Notes under the pieces: generated by a model
The model's database searches: none
The model's input: only the letters and a program-made list of their open reading frames with translations
What the model was told of the DNA's origin: nothing
Shown here: positions 23,870 to 28,094 of the stretch, one piece after another
How the letters are laid out: every line of letters begins with the position of its first letter
Numbering within the stretch: the first letter of the stretch is position 1
Translations under genes and position numbers: made by a program
Assembly (NCBI GenBank): GCA_964345135.1
Contig: CAYFQI010000007.1
Coordinates: 1 to 28,094 of the forward strand
Reading direction: 5' to 3'
DNA from: CAYMKE01 sp964345135
Lineage (GTDB): Bacteria; Bacteroidota; Bacteroidia; Bacteroidales; JBBRXJ01
Length of the DNA stretch: 28,094 nucleotides

Positions 23870-25069
23870 TTAAATGTTTTTGGGTTTATACATGGTGCGC
23901 TTCATTCGTTTTCGGATATTGGACTGTATGATGTAATGGTCAATCAATGGAGCAAATGTATTCATGAATAAGATGGAGAGCATGACTCCCTCGGGGTATG
24001 CCGGGTTAAGAACCCTGATCAGGATCGCCAGGAATCCCACCAGGAAACCATATATCCATTTTCCTTTATTGGTTTGCGAAGCAGAAACCGGATCGGTCGC
24101 CATATACACGGCACCAAAAGCAAAACCGCCGAGCACCAAGTGATAATGAGCAGGCAAAGCCATGAAGGGATTGACAGCTATAGCATTTAGAATAATCCCC
24201 ATGGCCCATCCGCCGGCAAATACTGAAACGATGATCCTCCAGCTTGCAATTCCCGTGTATAACAGGACGACAGCTCCGGCCAGGATCGCTATCGTGGATG
24301 TTTCTCCAATGGAACCGGGAATGATTCCGAAAAACATGTCAGAAAATGAATATTCCTGACCCAACCCGTTCACGATTCGTGTGCTCCCGTCAGCTACCTG
24401 GCTAAGAGCTGTTTCGCCGCTGAATCCATCAATATGGTTTCCTTTCATCATGCCTGGTATCCAGACTTTATTACCAGACATAAATGAAGGGTAGGCGAAA
24501 AAAAGGAATGCTCTTGCCAGTAGCGTGGGATTCCAGATGTTCATCCCGGTTCCGCCAAATATCTCTTTCCCGAAAATGACAGCAAACGCAGTTGATATAG
24601 CCACCATCCATAAAGGGACATTCACCGGCATGACCAGGGGAATGAGCATGCCACTGACAAAAAAGCCTTCATGTACGACATGTCCTCGTATCTCTGCAAA
24701 TAAAAATTCAATGAATAACCCGGTAGCATAACTTACCACAATAATAGGTAATACCTTTTGTATTCCAAAAAGAAATGCATCAATAAAGTCAAATCCTCCT
24801 CCATATGTTCGACCCGTGGAAAGAGCATACTGGTAGCCGGTGTTCCAGAAACCGAACAATAAAGCAGGGATCAATGCGATGATGACAATAATCATGGTGC
24901 GTTTCATGTCAATGGGGTCCCTGATGTGTGAACCCTTTCGTGTTACCTTATCCTGAACGAACAATAATGTTTCAAAGGCTTCAAATGACTTGTTGAACCG
25001 TTCATATTTTCCTCCTTCCCGGAATAAAGGCTTTATCTTTTCACTATATTTTTTAAGTGCATTGATCAT
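23870..25069 (-). CDS. nqrB: Na+-translocating NADH:quinone reductase subunit B
   Basis: A 399-residue multi-helix membrane subunit that carries a covalent FMN and riboflavin and contributes to the sodium and quinone pathways. The N-terminal amphipathic region (1-50) and the block FGKEIFGGTGMNIWNPTLLARAFLFFAYP are typical. The FMN-attachment region reads HIDGFSGETALSQ: Thr220 is kept, but the usual Ala before it is Glu219 (codon GAA at 24413-24415). The rest of the motif (Asp214, Gly215, Ser217, Gly218) is conserved. The gene starts directly after nqrA and ends directly before nqrC, so the operon is tightly coupled. Confidence 0.96.
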   Translation of the reverse strand: MINALKKYSEKIKPLFREGGKYERFNKSFEAFETLLFVQDKVTRKGSHIRDPIDMKRTMIIVIIALIPALLFGFWNTGYQYALSTGRTYGGGFDFIDAFLFGIQKVLPIIVVSYATGLFIEFLFAEIRGHVVHEGFFVSGMLIPLVMPVNVPLWMVAISTAFAVIFGKEIFGGTGMNIWNPTLLARAFLFFAYPSFMSGNKVWIPGMMKGNHIDGFSGETALSQVADGSTRIVNGLGQEYSFSDMFFGIIPGSIGETSTIAILAGAVVLLYTGIASWRIIVSVFAGGWAMGIILNAIAVNPFMALPAHYHLVLGGFAFGAVYMATDPVSASQTNKGKWIYGFLVGFLAILIRVLNPAYPEGVMLSILFMNTFAPLIDHYIIQSNIRKRMKRTMYKPKNI

Positions 25070-26419
25070 TTATGCATTTTCTTTAATCATTAAGTTAATG
25101 CCGTCGCGCAATATCTCTTGTACTTCTGTTTTTGATGTACAGATATATTCACATAATGCGAGGTCTTCTTCGACCACTTCGTGTATGCCAAGTTGATCCA
25201 TCAAGTCAATGTCTTTGATCAGGATAGCTTTTAATAAATGAACAGGGTAAATATCCATGGGCAATACCTTTTCGTATTCACCGCTGACAACAAATGCCCG
25301 TCGTCCACCTGATATATTGGTGTCCATCCTGTATGTCTGTTTCCTGAAAATCCTTGATAAAAAAGTGCCTGAAGCACTGAATTTCTTTGTTCCGGGTGCG
25401 ATCCACCCGAGAAATTTTTTGTACCTTCCCTCGGGGATGACTGTGAATTGAGTGTCAAAAAATCCCAGGTGACCTTTTTTGAATATTTTTTCACCTGTTA
25501 ACACGTTTCCTGATATGAAGCGAACATCTCCCGGTATAATATTATCTTTGATAAGCGGTTCAATGGAAGTGCCGCTAATGATCTTGTAATAACCAGGGGT
25601 TTTGACTTCCGAGCCTGTTAAAGCTATTGTTTTGGATGCATCAAAAATCCCGTGCAGGAATAAACGCCCGATCATCATCACGTGTTGCGGATGGAGTGTC
25701 CATACAATCTCGCCTTTTATTAAAGGAGTGATATGATGCATTTGAATTCCTACATTTCCTGAAGGATGAGGCCCTTTGAAATAGTGCAACCTGACATGTG
25801 GAGCCTGTTCAAAAATTTCAGAATGCGGTGATTCAGCGTTCAGTGATACATGAATATCGCCTTGAGTTAACTGGTTAAGTGCCTGTATACCCGTGTTAAA
25901 TGATTCTTTGTCATCAATCAACAGATTCATGTCAGGAGCCAGGGGCGAGGTGTCAAAACCTGATATGAAAATAGCCGTGGGGCGTATGCCTGGATCCGCT
26001 ACTACATTAAAAGGCCGTTGCCTGATGGCAATCCATAAACCACTTTTTATGAGGTTTTCTTTTATTTTTTCTTCCCCTAGTTTAACAGGGTCTCCTTTTT
26101 GAAAAGGTTCATAATTCTGCTTTTGATCCGGGATGATTATCACTTTTTCGATAACCCTGCGTTCGCCTCGCTGAATGGAGTCTATGATACCACTCACGGG
26201 AGAAGTGAAAAGGATTTCAGGATTGTTCTTATCAAACAATAAAGCAGTACCGGCTTTTACCTTGTCCCCTTTTTTAACAAGGGGTTTTGGCCTGGTACTA
26301 TGAAAATTTGAAGGTTTAACAGCATATGTCGGAGCATAGTCTGAGCGTTTAACAGGAGGTTGTGGCACTCCTTGTAATGGTATATTTAAACCTTTTCGAA
26401 TTTTTATAACTTTGCTCAT
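25070..26419 (-). CDS. nqrA: Na+-translocating NADH:quinone reductase subunit A
   Basis: A 449-residue cytosolic-side subunit of Na+-NQR, involved in quinone binding. The N-terminus MSKVIKIRKGLNIPLQGVPQ and the biotinyl/lipoyl-like segment KPLVKKGDKVKAGTALLFDK are family signatures, as are AIRQRPFNVVADP and IFISGFDTSPLAPD. The start was placed at ATG 26419; a longer in-frame start at 26467 adds 16 residues that overlap the promoter region and is not family-like. It is the first gene of nqrABCDEF-apbE, divergent from the DUF5103 gene. The order ABCDEF is the standard one. Confidence 0.97.
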   Translation of the reverse strand: MSKVIKIRKGLNIPLQGVPQPPVKRSDYAPTYAVKPSNFHSTRPKPLVKKGDKVKAGTALLFDKNNPEILFTSPVSGIIDSIQRGERRVIEKVIIIPDQKQNYEPFQKGDPVKLGEEKIKENLIKSGLWIAIRQRPFNVVADPGIRPTAIFISGFDTSPLAPDMNLLIDDKESFNTGIQALNQLTQGDIHVSLNAESPHSEIFEQAPHVRLHYFKGPHPSGNVGIQMHHITPLIKGEIVWTLHPQHVMMIGRLFLHGIFDASKTIALTGSEVKTPGYYKIISGTSIEPLIKDNIIPGDVRFISGNVLTGEKIFKKGHLGFFDTQFTVIPEGRYKKFLGWIAPGTKKFSASGTFLSRIFRKQTYRMDTNISGGRRAFVVSGEYEKVLPMDIYPVHLLKAILIKDIDLMDQLGIHEVVEEDLALCEYICTSKTEVQEILRDGINLMIKENA

Positions 26420-26448
26420 GTATTGTTTTAGCTCCTTTAAAAAAAGGA

Positions 26449-26456
26449 CAAAATTA
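26449..26456 (-). promoter_or_regulatory. Candidate -7 box of the nqr operon
   Basis: On the minus strand this reads TAATTTTG, matching TAnnTTTG, 29 bases before the nqrA ATG. No perfect -33 TTTG is seen; at the right distance the minus strand reads TTTTTA. It overlaps the palindrome at 26451-26464. Confidence 0.5.
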
Positions 26457-26464
26457 GCTAATTT
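26451..26464. promoter_or_regulatory. 14-bp perfect palindrome at the nqr promoter (operator candidate)
   Basis: AAATTAGCTAATTT is a perfect palindrome overlapping the predicted nqrA -7 box. Its position would suit a dimeric repressor or redox regulator site. Palindromes of this AT-rich kind also arise by chance, and no regulator gene is in the window. Confidence 0.3.
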
Positions 26465-26480
26465 CAATCATTTTAAAAAG

Positions 26481-26488
26481 TACTTTTG
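26481..26488 (+). promoter_or_regulatory. Candidate -7 box of the DUF5103 gene
   Basis: TACTTTTG fits TAnnTTTG on the + strand, facing away from the nqr promoter. It would leave a leader of about 45-100 bases depending on the start used. No -33 match is seen. Confidence 0.35.
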
Positions 26489-26589
26489 GTATATCTTATG
26501 CAGGAACATTTTAAATAAACGTGTAAATAATAAATCAAATGATTCTGAAAAACACACTGTTGAACATCTTTATTGTCTTTTACATGCTG

Positions 26590-27861
26590 ATGAAAAAAAG
26601 AAGAAAATTATATTTTATTTGTTTGATGATCATAATTTCCCGGTCGGTTCAGGTCTATTCACAGCAAGTATATAAAGATACTGTCATGAATGAAAATATT
26701 AAAACTGCCAGGATTTACAGGGATGGAAATGCATTATCATACCCGGTAATGACATTGTTTTCTCCCGATCATTTACTTTTTACTTTTGACGAATTGGGCA
26801 ATGATCCTAAAGATTATTATTACACGATTCAGCATTGTAATATTGACTGGACTACTTCGGATATTTTTTATAATAATTATATCGAAGGGTTTGAGGAGAA
26901 TTTCATTACAGAATTCGAATATTCTGATAATACGACCCATTCCTATATCCATTATTCACTCCAACTGCCGAATGAAGATATTGTATTTAAGAAGTCCGGG
27001 AATTATGCTGTTATTATATACCTTGATACTCCTGATGATCCTGTATTGGTCCGTCGTTTTTTTGTCCAGGAAAATGTTTCAGATGTCAAGGCGATCGTGA
27101 AAAGGCCAGTGATTGCTACTTACATGGATACAAGTCAGGAAGTGGATGTTGAGATTTCTGGAATACCGGATGAGATAACAAATCCGTTTAATGATATTAA
27201 AGTGGTGATCACTAAAAATAATATCTGGAGGTTAGCTGTAAGTGAATTAAAACCGAAATACATACGAGAGAATAAAATTATTTATGATTATCAAAAGCAA
27301 AATTTGTTTTTGGGCGGGAATGAATATCGTTATTTTAATTGCAAAGATATTTATCATGCTTCTGAAAATATTGAGAAAATTGAATATGATGGAGAGCATC
27401 ACCATTTCTATCTGAAATCTGACATTGATCTTACATATAAATCATATACCGATATGGAAGACATTAACGGGAATTATGTGATTCAATATGAAAATGAAGA
27501 AGAAAGCGAGGTGTTGTCTGATTACGTGTTTGTGCATTTCACCCTGGCTTATGATGCACCGGTAATAAAAGGAGATTTGTACATTGACGGGGAGCTGGCT
27601 TCGTGGAATTTTAATAATGATAATAAAATGATATATAATTATGAAAATAAACAATATGAAGCTACGATGCTCCTGAAGCAGGGGTTTTATAATTATCAAT
27701 ATGTTTTGCATGATGATTCATTAACAAACACCACGTTTATTAGTGGCAGTCATTGGCAAACAGAAAATGATTACGTTATATTTGTGTATGAAAGCCAGGT
27801 TGCTTTACGCTATGATAAATTGTTAAAAGTAAACATTGTGAATTCACACGATTTTTTTTGA
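26590..27861 (+). CDS. DUF5103 protein, type IX secretion Plug-like
   Basis: An exported protein of the DUF5103 family, known in Flavobacterium as the Plug that closes the periplasmic side of the SprA/Sov type IX secretion channel. The N-terminus MKKRRKLYFICLMIIISRSV plus VYSQQ is a signal peptide cleaved near YSQ; starts at 26584 and 26539 are also possible and would add 2 or 17 residues. The conserved front block includes NIKTARIYRDGNALSYPVMT, DDPVLVRRFFVQEN and LTFTFDE-like beta strands, with YYYTIQHCNIDWTTSDIF in between. The C-terminal half is beta-rich, consistent with two or more Ig-like folds. About 424 residues is normal for the family. No other T9SS gene is in the window; function is inferred from the family. 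Confidence 0.85.
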   Translation: MKKRRKLYFICLMIIISRSVQVYSQQVYKDTVMNENIKTARIYRDGNALSYPVMTLFSPDHLLFTFDELGNDPKDYYYTIQHCNIDWTTSDIFYNNYIEGFEENFITEFEYSDNTTHSYIHYSLQLPNEDIVFKKSGNYAVIIYLDTPDDPVLVRRFFVQENVSDVKAIVKRPVIATYMDTSQEVDVEISGIPDEITNPFNDIKVVITKNNIWRLAVSELKPKYIRENKIIYDYQKQNLFLGGNEYRYFNCKDIYHASENIEKIEYDGEHHHFYLKSDIDLTYKSYTDMEDINGNYVIQYENEEESEVLSDYVFVHFTLAYDAPVIKGDLYIDGELASWNFNNDNKMIYNYENKQYEATMLLKQGFYNYQYVLHDDSLTNTTFISGSHWQTENDYVIFVYESQVALRYDKLLKVNIVNSHDFF

Positions 27862-27898
27862 CATTTCATACCCTTAAATCGCTGTGTGTATCTTTTAG

Positions 27899-28094
27899 AG
27901 AATAAGAGATTGCATTTTTTCTTTAAAAATAGATGAACAAATACCGGAAAAACTAAGATTTATAGGTTTTCCGGGTTATTTGTATTTTTCCAACTCTCCT
28001 GCAAATAATAGTGAGTTCGTGTTACTTGAAAGCAAAAAAAGGATCAATGAAAGATTAGGGTGGATAGAAAAATATTCTATATTTTGCGCCACGA
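27899..28094 (+). other. Undecided open frame at the right window edge
   Basis: The + frame is open from 27899 to the window end without an ATG and reads protein-like, including LESKKRINERLGWIEKYSIF (about 28022-28084). The first candidate start is a TTG at 27980, just beyond the predicted terminator. The opposite strand is also open from about 28092 to a TAA at 27976-27978 and ends FAGELEKYK. One of them may be the edge of the next gene, or a relic; the window is too short to decide, and no family was recognised. Confidence 0.2.
27944..27989 (+). terminator. Intrinsic terminator candidate after the DUF5103 gene
   Basis: CCGGAAAA (27944-27951) pairs with TTTTCCGG (27967-27974) around a 15-base loop, followed by TTATTTGTATTTTT. 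It lies 83 bases past the DUF5103 stop. The stem is exact; the T-rich tail begins a few bases after it. Confidence 0.45.

Overview
The window comes from a Bacteroidota chromosome, most likely a free-living or environmental member of the Bacteroidia. Evidence: the long insert-containing form of IspG, a stand-alone MnmD, a DUF2027-Smr protein, a DUF5103 protein (the 'Plug' family of the type IX secretion system), an RNF-free Na+-NQR operon ending in apbE, lipoproteins with an acidic stretch after the lipobox Cys, and promoters of the Bacteroidota type (TAnnTTTG at -7, in one case with TTTG 19 bp upstream). The DNA is AT-rich, classical Shine-Dalgarno sites are scarce, and at least one gene (hemW) must start at TTG. 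Nearly every base is explained by core genes. No mobile element, CRISPR array, rRNA, tRNA or phage gene was seen.

Layout. 130-3644 (+): ispG, a cupin_5 (DUF985) protein and hemW, packed as one likely operon. 3645-4094: the only gene-poor gap over 300 bp, with four perfect 9-bp tandem repeats, an imperfect inverted repeat and a short orphan reading frame. 4095-4772 (-): mnmD. 4817-7141 (+): a TPR-membrane-PP2C (SpoIIE-type) signalling protein. 7328-8201 (+): greA and a HIT hydrolase. 8239-10113 (-): an S41 peptidase lipoprotein followed by ruvC, convergent with greA-HIT. 10320-12882 (-): rplU, rpmA, then serS beyond a likely terminator. 13097-18163 (-): a DUF2027-Smr protein, a Mre11/SbcD-like nuclease and a Rad50/SbcC-like ATPase. 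18269-19486 (+): queA. 19494-26419 (-): nqrABCDEF-apbE. 26590-27861 (+): DUF5103 T9SS Plug-like protein. 27862-28094: a hairpin and an undecided reading frame at the window edge.

How the genes work together. The NQR set is a complete respiratory sodium pump, and ApbE at the end of the operon is the enzyme that attaches FMN to NqrB and NqrC. IspG (isoprenoids) and HemW (heme) are Fe-S or radical chemistry enzymes in one transcript. RplU and RpmA are neighbouring ribosomal proteins under a well-formed promoter. MnmD and QueA both modify the tRNA wobble base but lie in separate units. The DUF2027-Smr/MPE/ATPase run looks like a nucleic-acid processing module whose ATPase is predicted to sit on the membrane.

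I do not see a clearly new biological system. The points most worth a second look are the membrane hairpin in the SbcC/YhaN-like ATPase and its link to an Smr protein, the 164-residue basic low-complexity tail on ribosomal protein L21, the SGET (instead of SGAT) FMN-attachment motif in NqrB, and the tandem-repeat/inverted-repeat gap after hemW.
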